DNA of 38,587 nt. Origin: JAXDLW01 sp046262515. Lineage in GTDB: Bacteria > Chloroflexota > Dormibacteria > DASZGP01. The DNA lies in NCBI GenBank assembly GCA_046262515.1, contig JBHEMP010000130.1, positions 1 to 38,587 on the forward strand. The letters are read 5' to 3'. Of this stretch, positions 1 to 7,649 are shown piece by piece; position 1 is the stretch's first letter; every line of letters starts with the position of its first letter. Under the pieces are notes generated by a model. It was not told where the DNA came from and searched no databases. It saw only the letters and a program-made list of their open reading frames with translations. Position numbers and translations under genes: made by a program.

Positions 1-251
1 TTGTAGCGGCTGTAGAGGTCCTGGAGGGTGTACTCCGCGTGTCCGAGGTGCAGCTCACCGGTGACGTTGGGAGGCGGCATGGAGATCGCGAAATGAGGCC
101 TGGGGTCGGCCGGGTCAGCGCGGAAAAGGCCAGCGGCCTCCCACCGCCCGTACATTTCCTGCTCTACCTCCTGGGGACGCCAGGCCTTGGGCATCTCTCC
201 TGGCGCGCTGGAGCCTGGTGGCGCGTTGGCGCCGGACGATTCAGGAAGCAT
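1..251 (-). CDS. valS: Valyl-tRNA synthetase, N-terminal part (cut by window edge)
   Basis: Class I aminoacyl-tRNA synthetase that charges tRNA-Val in the cytoplasm. Only the first 83 codons are inside the window; the rest lies to the left. The visible protein starts MLPESSGANAPPGSS and carries the ValS hallmark PPPNVTGELHLGHA, whose HLGH is the HIGH-type ATP-binding motif. The segment AWRPQEVEQEMYGRWE is the usual ValS head. An internal Met at residue 20 (EMPKAW) is closer to where other ValS proteins begin, so the first 19 residues may not be translated. The gene lies 39 bases downstream of the cyclase-STAND gene on the same strand. A TAACCT hexamer in the gap could give it its own promoter. 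Adjacency of clpX and valS is common in Gram-positive-type genomes; here one large gene separates them. Confidence 0.93.
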   Translation of the reverse strand, partial: MLPESSGANAPPGSSAPGEMPKAWRPQEVEQEMYGRWEAAGLFRADPADPRPHFAISMPPPNVTGELHLGHAEYTLQDLYSRY

Positions 252-260
252 GGGATCTAA

Positions 261-266
261 AGGTTA
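261..266 (-). promoter_or_regulatory. Possible -10 box for valS
   Basis: TAACCT on the minus strand, 9 bases before the valS ATG at 251, in the short gap after the cyclase gene. No clear -35. It matches the TANNNT pattern seen before other genes here, but the spacing is longer than in the best cases. Confidence 0.35.
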
Positions 267-290
267 GCGGCCGCCGATCTGGGTGCCATC

Positions 291-3200
291 TCAGCCGAGG
301 GAGGCCAGGAGCTCGCCGGCGCGCGTGTGCAAGGCGCCCAACTCAGCGGGTGCCGAACCCTGCGGCAGCTCCGCTCCGAGGAGACCTGTGTAGGAGGCGG
401 CCTCGGACGGTGCGAGGGGGAGCCCCCGCGCGGCCCGCCACCCCTGGCACGCGGCCATCAGCTCGTGGCCCTCGACGGCCTGGCCGGCGGCCGAAACCAC
501 CAGCGCACTGACCTCGATGTGCGGAAGCTGCTGCAGGCCAGTTCCCGTGGCCGACCACGCCAGGCAAGCGCGGGCGTGGGCAATGGCGGCGCCCCCCATG
601 CCGGCGGCCAGCGCCGCCATCACCGCCAACGTGCCGGCCTCCGCAGCAAGCTCGGTTTGCTCCGATCGGTTTGCGGAGGCGATGGATTCGGCCAGGTCCA
701 CCAGGGCCCCCTCAGCATCCCCGCGCTGCCGCCGGAGTTCGGCGCGGAGTAGAAGGCAGACTGGTTTCCAGGCAGCATTCCCGGACCCGTCGACCAACTT
801 TGAGACCGCAGCCAGGCATGCCTCGGCGTCATCGAGGTGCCCCTGGGCGAGATGCAGGCTGGTCAGCTGGATTCCCCCATCGAAGAGGAGGTGGGGGATG
901 CCCGTCTTGCGGCCGAGTTGGGAGACATTCTCGAAATCGGCCGCAGCGGCTTCAAACCGGCCCGCCTTCAGAAGGCATCCTCCCCGCGCGGCGAGGGTCA
1001 TTCCGAGGCTGAAGAATTCCTGGCGCTCCTCCTGGAGCCCGGCGACCAAGTCATACAGGGACAAGGCCGCCTCAATTTGACCTTCGGCCGCCTCGATGTC
1101 GGCGAGCCTCCCGGAGAGAACGGTTTCGAGGAATGGAGAATCAAGTTCCCGAGCCACGGCCAGGCCCTCGGTCGCGGCGGCACGAGCCGAAGAAACGTCG
1201 TTCAGCCCGCGGTGCGTCTGGGCGAGAAGGTTGAGCGCGTCGGCTACGCGAAGGGGATCGCCGAGGCGACGGAATTCCTCTACTGCATCCTGGGCGAGGC
1301 GCTTCGAATCCAGCAGCCGGCCCATGTTGAAGAAAATCCTCGCCAGCCCCAGCGTAGTCCGGGCCACATCCGAGGGCGGGCCTATCTCTCGCCTGATCTG
1401 CAGGACGTCCTGCATCAGTTGAAGGGCGCCTTCACCATCTCCAAGGCCAGAGGCCACCGAGGCCAGGTTGTAGAGTGACTGGGCCTCTGAGTCCCGGTCA
1501 CCCACGCGCCGGAACAGATGGAGGGCCTCCCGGTGCATCTCCTGGGCGGTGCCGTGTTCACCCGCAGAATAAGCGAGCGTGGCGAGGTTGGTTATTGATC
1601 GTGCCAACCCGACCGGGTCACCCACGCCGCGGGCGAGGTCGGCGGCCTCCGTCAAGAAGGCGCGCGCCTCGCCGTAGCGGGCCCTCTGAGTCTCCAAAAC
1701 GCCAAGCATGTTGAGCGCGTGACCAAGGTTCGCCGGGTCTTTGAGCGCGCGCCGGATGGTGGCGGCCTCCTGTAAGAAGTTCGTGGCGCGCTGCCAGTCG
1801 TGACGACCATGCGCGAGGTATCCAAGGTTATGGAGCGAGTGGTGCACCTCTCCGACGCGTCCCAGGCGTCTACGAATCGCCAGTGCTTCTTCAAGGAGTT
1901 CCGCCGCCCGGTCCGGTTGGTCAACCTCGCTGAGCATTGTTCCAAGGCTGTGGAGCGCCTGGGCGCGCCCCGGCTCGTCGCCGGTCTCCTCCGCCAGTTC
2001 TCGAGCGCGCTCATACTCCGGCGCGGCGTCGTCGTAACGCTGTCGCCGCGCGGCCGCGGCTCCCAGGTTGAGGCGCGCGCGCCCCTCACGTTTGCGGTCA
2101 CCCATATCGACGGCAAGGTCGACTGCCCGTCGGGCGACCTCGGCAGCACGGTCGAGTTCCCCGCGGAGGGCATGCAACTTCTCGGATGCCTGGAGAACGT
2201 CCCACCGCACGGACGGCGCGACCGACTCCGCGAGGTCGCCGGCGACGGCGAGCCAGGAAAGCCCCTCGCCCCACAGCCCCCGGGTCTCCCAGAATGGGGC
2301 CATGGCGCTTGCCAGCCGGGCCCCCTGCTCCGGGGCCGCGCCGCGCACGAGGGCAAAATCGAGGGCCTGGCGAATGTTAGGCAGCTCAATGTCCACGGCC
2401 TCCAGCGCATCCACGATCGCGGGTCCCCCCATCCGCTCCGCCTCAGCCACCACCAGGCCAGTGATCCAATCCAGGTGCCTGACCCTCAGGGCTGCACCCT
2501 CCCCGGCAGCGCTGAGCTGCTCGTCACCGAACTCCCGGATGGTCTCCAGGAGGTGGAATCGGGAGGCATCTCCGGCCTGGCGTGTCACGACCGACTTGTC
2601 GACCAGCGCGGCGAGTAGATCGAGGACTGCGTCGGCAGGGAGCATCTCATCCGCGCAGACGGTCTCCGCTGCCGCCAGCGTGAATCCGCCCGCAAAGACG
2701 GAGAGACGCCGCCAGAGGGACTTCTCCTCTTCCTCGAGCAGGTCGTGGCTCCAGGCGACCAGGGCGCGCAGGGTCTGGCGGCGCGGCGCTTCGGCCCGTT
2801 CGGTGGCGACAAGGAACGTGAACCTGTCCGCCAGCCTTCTGTCCACCTCGGCGACGTCCAGTATCCGCAGCCGCGCCGCAGCAAGCTCGATGGCCAGCGG
2901 GATGCCGTCAAGGCGGTGGCAGATACCTGCGACCGCAGGGGCGTTGTCGTCGGCCACGGCGAAACCCGGGTCTGCGACCAGCGCTCGATCGATGAAGAGG
3001 CGGACCGACTCGTACTGGGACAGCCGGTCAGCCGCCGCGACCTCACCTGGAGCGGGGACCCCCAGCGGCGGCACCGGGTAGGTGACCTCACCCGCGATGC
3101 GCAACCGTTCGCGGCTGGTGCAGAGGAACCTTGTCCCCTCCGTTCTCTCCAGTGCCGCCTGGACAAGCTGCGAAGTCTCGGCGATGACATGTTCACAGTT

Positions 3201-4115
3201 GTCCAGGACAAGCAGGACTTCATGTTCTCGCAGGTAATCCAGCAGCCGGTCCTGAAGGAGTCCAGCCCCTTCCTCGCGGAGTCCTAGCGCCCGCGCGATT
3301 TCCGGCACCACGCGCTCAGGGCCCGAGGGGGAAAGGTCAACGAACCAGGCTCCGCCTGAGTAAAGGTCGACGCGGTTGACGGACAGCTCCAGTGCGAGCC
3401 GCGTCTTACCCGCGCCACCACTCCCCGTCAGGGTCACCAGCCGGCTGGTGTCAAGCAGCGCGTCAACCGCCTCCATTTGGCGCTCGCGTCCGATGAACGA
3501 TGTCAGCTGCATTGGCAGGTTCGTGGGAAGGCCGCTGAGCGAGCGCAGCGCCGGGAAGGCGCGGGGAAGGTCGGGATGACAGAGCTGGAAGACCCGCTCG
3601 GGCCGCATCAGGTCCCGCAGCCGGTGCTCCCCCAGGTCGAGGAGCGTGAGCGGATCGGGCAGGTGGTCACGGACCACCTCATACGTCGCCGCGGATATGA
3701 CAGCCTGGCCGCCATGAGCGATCCCACGAAGGCGGGCGCAGCGGTTCACCGGCGCTCCGAAATAATCACCGTCGCGGAGCGCGGCCTCACCGGTGTGAAC
3801 GCCGATCCGCACCCGTATCGCGGCGCCGTCAGGCCATGGTTCCACGGCCAGCGCGCGCTGCAAGCCTGCCGCGGCGGTGACGGCGGCCACCGCGGAGTCG
3901 AACACCGCAAATGCGCTGTCACCCTCCCCCTTCTCCCGAACGAGGCGACCTCCGTGGGCCGCGACAACCGCCGCGACGATTTCGTAGTGGCGCGCGATGG
4001 CCGGCCCTGCGACGTCGGGAGCCTGCTCCCACATGGGCGTGGAGCCTTCGATATCTGTCAGGACAAAAGTCGTCAGCCTTCCCGGCGTCGACCCCCGGGT
4101 GGGTTCCGCGGACAC
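291..4115 (-). CDS. Class III adenylate/guanylate cyclase fused to STAND (NB-ARC-like) ATPase and TPR repeats
   Basis: A 1274-residue multidomain signalling protein. Residues about 12-180 are a class III nucleotide cyclase domain with all six key positions present: metal Asp21 (TDIEGS) and Asp66 (GEGDS), purine-selecting Lys62 and Asp117 (GDYFG), and transition-state Asn124 and Arg128. It is therefore probably active, and the Lys/Asp pair favours ATP, giving cAMP. Residues about 205-560 are a P-loop STAND ATPase: Walker A GSGGAGKT at 231-238, Walker B LLVLDNCE ending near 308, and a GIPLAIELAA motif. From about 600 to the end are TPR-like helical repeats of about 40 residues. Such proteins usually work as ligand-gated switches; the ligand is unknown. 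It starts with GTG and has no strong ribosome site. It lies 27 bases after clpX and before valS, so it may be co-transcribed with the ClpXP genes. Unlike related actinobacterial regulators, it shows no C-terminal LuxR-type DNA-binding domain. Confidence 0.9.
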   Translation of the reverse strand: MSAEPTRGSTPGRLTTFVLTDIEGSTPMWEQAPDVAGPAIARHYEIVAAVVAAHGGRLVREKGEGDSAFAVFDSAVAAVTAAAGLQRALAVEPWPDGAAIRVRIGVHTGEAALRDGDYFGAPVNRCARLRGIAHGGQAVISAATYEVVRDHLPDPLTLLDLGEHRLRDLMRPERVFQLCHPDLPRAFPALRSLSGLPTNLPMQLTSFIGRERQMEAVDALLDTSRLVTLTGSGGAGKTRLALELSVNRVDLYSGGAWFVDLSPSGPERVVPEIARALGLREEGAGLLQDRLLDYLREHEVLLVLDNCEHVIAETSQLVQAALERTEGTRFLCTSRERLRIAGEVTYPVPPLGVPAPGEVAAADRLSQYESVRLFIDRALVADPGFAVADDNAPAVAGICHRLDGIPLAIELAAARLRILDVAEVDRRLADRFTFLVATERAEAPRRQTLRALVAWSHDLLEEEEKSLWRRLSVFAGGFTLAAAETVCADEMLPADAVLDLLAALVDKSVVTRQAGDASRFHLLETIREFGDEQLSAAGEGAALRVRHLDWITGLVVAEAERMGGPAIVDALEAVDIELPNIRQALDFALVRGAAPEQGARLASAMAPFWETRGLWGEGLSWLAVAGDLAESVAPSVRWDVLQASEKLHALRGELDRAAEVARRAVDLAVDMGDRKREGRARLNLGAAAARRQRYDDAAPEYERARELAEETGDEPGRAQALHSLGTMLSEVDQPDRAAELLEEALAIRRRLGRVGEVHHSLHNLGYLAHGRHDWQRATNFLQEAATIRRALKDPANLGHALNMLGVLETQRARYGEARAFLTEAADLARGVGDPVGLARSITNLATLAYSAGEHGTAQEMHREALHLFRRVGDRDSEAQSLYNLASVASGLGDGEGALQLMQDVLQIRREIGPPSDVARTTLGLARIFFNMGRLLDSKRLAQDAVEEFRRLGDPLRVADALNLLAQTHRGLNDVSSARAAATEGLAVARELDSPFLETVLSGRLADIEAAEGQIEAALSLYDLVAGLQEERQEFFSLGMTLAARGGCLLKAGRFEAAAADFENVSQLGRKTGIPHLLFDGGIQLTSLHLAQGHLDDAEACLAAVSKLVDGSGNAAWKPVCLLLRAELRRQRGDAEGALVDLAESIASANRSEQTELAAEAGTLAVMAALAAGMGGAAIAHARACLAWSATGTGLQQLPHIEVSALVVSAAGQAVEGHELMAACQGWRAARGLPLAPSEAASYTGLLGAELPQGSAPAELGALHTRAGELLASLG

Positions 4116-4142
4116 GTGTAGCTAGAAGCCCTGCATGCCGTT

Positions 4143-5417
4143 CTAGGCGGTCTGTTCGGGCAACTCCCTCAGGACTTCACGTTCGCCGAGGACCAGCTTC
4201 GGTTCCTCGCCAAGGTCGATGGAGGCTTCGGTGATGACACATCTCTTGATGTCGTTTCGCGAGGGCACCTCAAACATCGAGTTCAGCAGCACCTCCTCGA
4301 TGATCGACTTCAGGCCACGGGCCCCCGTTCCCCGCGAGAGCGCCTTCTTGGCGATGGCCTTGAGCGCCGCGGGCTCGAATTCCAGCTCGACGTCGTCCAG
4401 GGAGAAGAACTTGCGGTACTGCTTGACGAAGGCGTTCTTGGGCTCTGTGAGGATGCGGATGATGTCGGGCTCGTCGAGGTAGTCGACGTTGACCACGATC
4501 GGCAGCCGCCCGATGAACTCGGGGATCAGCCCGTACTTGAGCAGGTCCTGCGGCTGGACCTCGCGCAGCAGCTTGGACACATTCTTGTCCCGCGCGCCCT
4601 GGGGCGTGGACCCGAAGCCGATCACCTTACGGCCGATGCGTCCTTCGATGATCGTCTCGATGCCGTCGAACGCCCCGCCACAGATGAAGAGGATGTTGGT
4701 GGTGTTGATCTGGATGAAGTCCTGGTGGGGATGCTTGCGGCCGCCCTGCGGCGGCACGTTGGCCACGGTTCCCTCGAGTATTTTCAGCAGGGCCTGCTGC
4801 ACGCCCTCGCCGCTGACATCGCGGGTGATGGAGGGGTTGTCCGACTTGCGCGCGATCTTGTCTATCTCGTCGATGTAGATGATCCCGCGCTCCGCCCGGC
4901 TGATGTCGAAGTCCGCCGCCTGGATCAGGCGCAGCAGGATGTTCTCAACGTCCTCGCCGACGTAGCCGGCCTCGGTCAGCGAGGTGGCGTCGGCGATTGA
5001 GAAGGGAACGTCGATGATCTTGGCCAGGGTCTGCGCCAGCAGCGTCTTGCCGCAGCCCGTCGGGCCCACCAGGAGCACGTTCGACTTCTGCAACTCGACG
5101 TCGCCGGGGATCTTGCTGTTGGCGATGCGCTTGTAGTGGTTGTAGACCGCGACTGAAAGCACTTTCTTGGCATGGTCCTGGCCGACCACGTACTGGTCGA
5201 GCTGGGCACAGATGGTCTGCGGATTGGGAATGAGGCCCGCCTTGCCGCGCTTGTTGGTGGCGGTACGCGTGTCCTCCTCCAGGACTTCCTGGCAGAGGTC
5301 GATGCACTGGTCACAGATATAGACGCCCGGCCCCGCCACGAGCTTGCGAACCTGGTCCTGTCCCTTACCGCAGAAGGAGCACCTGGTGTGCCTCCGGCGC
5401 TCCTCTCGTTCGTTCAT
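4143..5417 (-). CDS. clpX: ATP-dependent Clp protease ATP-binding subunit ClpX
   Basis: AAA+ unfoldase that recognises tagged or specific substrates, unfolds them and feeds them to ClpP. At 424 residues it has the usual length. The N-terminal zinc-binding domain has Cys13, Cys16, Cys35 and Cys38. Walker A is GPTGCGKT at 118-125, Walker B is IIYIDEIDK, the pore loop is GYVG, the RKH motif is GGRKHPHQ, and the ClpP-docking loop carries IGF (KVIGFGS). All core functional motifs are intact. The gene begins 6 bases after clpP ends, in the classical tig-clpP-clpX order, so it is almost certainly expressed from the upstream tig/clpP promoter region. The cyclase-STAND gene follows after 27 bases. Confidence 0.98.
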   Translation of the reverse strand: MNEREERRRHTRCSFCGKGQDQVRKLVAGPGVYICDQCIDLCQEVLEEDTRTATNKRGKAGLIPNPQTICAQLDQYVVGQDHAKKVLSVAVYNHYKRIANSKIPGDVELQKSNVLLVGPTGCGKTLLAQTLAKIIDVPFSIADATSLTEAGYVGEDVENILLRLIQAADFDISRAERGIIYIDEIDKIARKSDNPSITRDVSGEGVQQALLKILEGTVANVPPQGGRKHPHQDFIQINTTNILFICGGAFDGIETIIEGRIGRKVIGFGSTPQGARDKNVSKLLREVQPQDLLKYGLIPEFIGRLPIVVNVDYLDEPDIIRILTEPKNAFVKQYRKFFSLDDVELEFEPAALKAIAKKALSRGTGARGLKSIIEEVLLNSMFEVPSRNDIKRCVITEASIDLGEEPKLVLGEREVLRELPEQTA

Positions 5418-5423
5418 TGACGC

Positions 5424-6122
5424 TTAGCTCTTGTCGGCCTTTTCGCCTGTCTTGGCGTCCAGTTTGGGGTCGGCTTCAAGCTTCTCGTCGACCTTCTCCA
5501 CGATCTCCTCCGCCTTCTCGTGCCGTTGGATGATGTCGTCGATGAGGCCGTAGTCCTTGGCCTCGTCGGGCCGCATCCAGCGGTCACGGTCGGAGTCGTT
5601 GGCGATGCGCTCGATGTCCTGGCCGGTGTGGTGGTGGAGGATCTCGTTGATGCGCTTCTTGAGGAAGAGGACCTCCTGCGCCTGGATCTCGATGTCCGCG
5701 GCCTGTCCCTGGAAGCCGCCCGAGGGCTGGTGGATCATGATCCGCGTGTTGGGCAGGGCGAAGCGCATCCCCTTGGTGCCGCCGGCCAGGATGGGGACGG
5801 CCATGGAGGCCGCGAGGCCCATGCAGATGGTGCTGATCCGGGGCTTGATGTACTGCATCGTGTCGTAGATCGCCAGGCCCGCCGTGATCACGCCGCCGGG
5901 GCTGTTGATGTAGATGCTGATGTCTTTTTCCGGGTCCTCTCCCTCGAGGAAGAGGAGCTGGGCCATGACCAGGTTCGCGATCTGGTCGTCGATCGGCGTT
6001 CCGATGAAGATGATGCGGTCCTTGAGCAGCCGCGAGTAGATATCGAACGCGCGCTCGCCCCGGTTCGTGGTCTCGATGACCATCGGGACCATGTAGTTCC
6101 GGACCGGCTCCATGGATTCCAT
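5424..6122 (-). CDS. clpP: ATP-dependent Clp protease proteolytic subunit ClpP
   Basis: Serine peptidase that forms the tetradecameric degradation chamber of ClpXP. The catalytic triad is visible and correctly spaced: Ser106 (GLAASMAV), His131 (MIHQPSGG) and Asp180 (DRDRW). The protein has 232 residues, longer than the usual 190-210. The extra length is a charged Lys/Glu/Asp-rich tail after about residue 200 (VEKVDEKLEADPKLDAKTG). The ATG at 6122 is the first start; a second ATG three codons later (MEPVRNYMVPM) is equally possible. A GGGAGG stretch lies about 12 bases upstream, rather far for a ribosome site. It sits between tig (44-base gap) and clpX (6-base gap) on the same strand. There is only one clpP here; some actinobacteria have tandem clpP1-clpP2. 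Confidence 0.97.
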   Translation of the reverse strand: MESMEPVRNYMVPMVIETTNRGERAFDIYSRLLKDRIIFIGTPIDDQIANLVMAQLLFLEGEDPEKDISIYINSPGGVITAGLAIYDTMQYIKPRISTICMGLAASMAVPILAGGTKGMRFALPNTRIMIHQPSGGFQGQAADIEIQAQEVLFLKKRINEILHHHTGQDIERIANDSDRDRWMRPDEAKDYGLIDDIIQRHEKAEEIVEKVDEKLEADPKLDAKTGEKADKS

Positions 6123-6166
6123 CTTACTCAGGCACCTCCCGATGCATAACGCGTTTCCAACCCGAT

Positions 6167-7603
6167 TTAGAGCTCCGTCATTGCCCCGGGGTCTTCGGGT
6201 GCGGCGTCGGCGGGCTCAGAACTTATCGGCCGACCCGCGGGATCGACCAGCTCAGGGGTGTTCTCCAGGAACTCGCTGGCAGCGACCTGCTGCGGGCTCA
6301 GCTCCTCCGGGGTGGGGGGTGTCCACGCTTCGCCGCGGGCCTTGGCGGACAGCCAGAGAAGGGCCCATTGGAGGCGCAGGCGCTCTTTCACGTATGCCTG
6401 CACCCGGTCCGAGTTGACCAGCCGGTCCCCGTCCTCTGAGCCCTCGAGCCCGCGCCGCGCCTCGGCCAGGACGTGCTCCGGGGTGGGCTCGATGCCTTCC
6501 CTGACGGCCAGTGCATCGAGCACCAGCTCCTGCTTGACGCGGTCCTCAGCCTGCTCGTGGCGATCGTCGTGGAACTTCTGCAGGTCCAACCCGCCGGCCT
6601 TGACGAACTTGTCGAAGTCAATGCCCTGCTGCTCCAGGCTGACCGCGAGGTTACGAAGCTCGCGATCGATCTCCTCATGAACGAGGACTTCGGGCACCTC
6701 GAAAGTCGAGGCCGCAACGAGCTGGTCCACGGCAACTTTCTGTTGCGCGAACACGGCGTCCCGCTCGCTCACGGCGCGCAGCCGCTCCTCCACCTTCTGG
6801 CGCAGTTCGGCAAAGGTATCCCCGGCGCCGGATGCGCGCGCCAACTCGTCGTCGAGCTCAGGAAGCTGCTTCTCCTTGATCTCCTTGACGCTGACCTTGA
6901 AGACAGCCTCCTGTCCCGCCAGTTCCTGGCGGCTGTAGTCCTCGGGCATCGTCACGGTGACATCCCGCGTTTCGCCCTGGGCCGCGCCCAGGACACCATC
7001 GAACAGCCCGGGGAGCAGCGACTCGCGGTTCATGACCAGTTCCACGTTCTCGGACGGGCTGTCCTCCAGCACCTGTCCGTCCCGGGAGACCTCCAGGTCG
7101 ACCACGAGGTGGTCACCGTCCTGCACCGGCCGGCCCTCGGCGGGGACCAGTTGCGCGAGCTCGCGGCGGATCTCCTCGATGCTCTCGTCCACTTTTTCGG
7201 CGGTCACGGCCGGCGTCTCCAGCGGGGCGCGGATGGTCTCCAGCTCGCCGAGGGTGACCTCGGGCTTGACGGTGACCAGGGCGCGAATGCGGGCGCTGCC
7301 TATGCGCTCAAACTGCTCGACCTCCACCCTTGGGGTGTCGATGACTTCCAGGTTGTTCTGAACCACCGCCTCACTGACGACCGTTGGGACGAGGAGCTCC
7401 AACGCCTGCTCTCGTAAAGCCGGCCAGCCAATCTCGCGTTCAACGACGGGTCGGGGCGCTTTACCGGGGCGGAAACCGGCCACACGGATCCTCGGCGCCA
7501 GGCGCTGAAACGCCTGCTCGATCGACCTGTCCACGGCGTCCGCGGGAACCTCTATGGCCAGTTCGACCACCGATCCCGGCCGGCGCTCGACGCTGACCTC
7601 CAT
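6167..7603 (-). CDS. tig: Trigger factor, ribosome-associated chaperone and peptidyl-prolyl isomerase
   Basis: Chaperone that docks at the ribosome exit tunnel and shields nascent chains. It has 478 residues in the normal three-domain order. The N-terminal ribosome-binding domain holds the signature GFRPGKAP at 43-50. A central FKBP-like isomerase domain spans about 155-245 (GDHLVVDLEVS, LLPGLFDGVLGA). A long helical C-terminal arm begins near 260. The tail after about 430 is Pro/Glu/Ala-rich and low in complexity. The ATG at 7603 is near the divergent sortase gene; a TAGACT hexamer 9 bases upstream may be the -10 box, which would make the mRNA nearly leaderless. It heads the tig-clpP-clpX cluster. 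Confidence 0.97.
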   Translation of the reverse strand: MEVSVERRPGSVVELAIEVPADAVDRSIEQAFQRLAPRIRVAGFRPGKAPRPVVEREIGWPALREQALELLVPTVVSEAVVQNNLEVIDTPRVEVEQFERIGSARIRALVTVKPEVTLGELETIRAPLETPAVTAEKVDESIEEIRRELAQLVPAEGRPVQDGDHLVVDLEVSRDGQVLEDSPSENVELVMNRESLLPGLFDGVLGAAQGETRDVTVTMPEDYSRQELAGQEAVFKVSVKEIKEKQLPELDDELARASGAGDTFAELRQKVEERLRAVSERDAVFAQQKVAVDQLVAASTFEVPEVLVHEEIDRELRNLAVSLEQQGIDFDKFVKAGGLDLQKFHDDRHEQAEDRVKQELVLDALAVREGIEPTPEHVLAEARRGLEGSEDGDRLVNSDRVQAYVKERLRLQWALLWLSAKARGEAWTPPTPEELSPQQVAASEFLENTPELVDPAGRPISSEPADAAPEDPGAMTEL

Positions 7604-7612
7604 TCAAATTCG

Positions 7613-7618
7613 AGTCTA
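7613..7618 (-). promoter_or_regulatory. Possible -10 box for tig-clpP-clpX
   Basis: TAGACT on the minus strand, 9 bases before the tig ATG, inside the 46-base gap to the divergent sortase gene. No convincing -35. Confidence 0.4.
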
Positions 7619-7633
7619 CCTGCGCCCACCCGC

Positions 7634-7639
7634 TAGCAT
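7634..7639 (+). promoter_or_regulatory. Possible -10 box for the sortase gene
   Basis: TAGCAT, 10 bases before the ATG at 7650. It lies back to back with the tig -10 candidate in the same 46-base gap. No clear -35 or Shine-Dalgarno. Confidence 0.4.
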
Positions 7640-7649
7640 CGGATGACGG

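Noticed and set aside
7568..7580. A GATCCCGGCC match inside tig resembling half of the palindrome
   Set aside because: Only one arm is present and it is coding; chance match.
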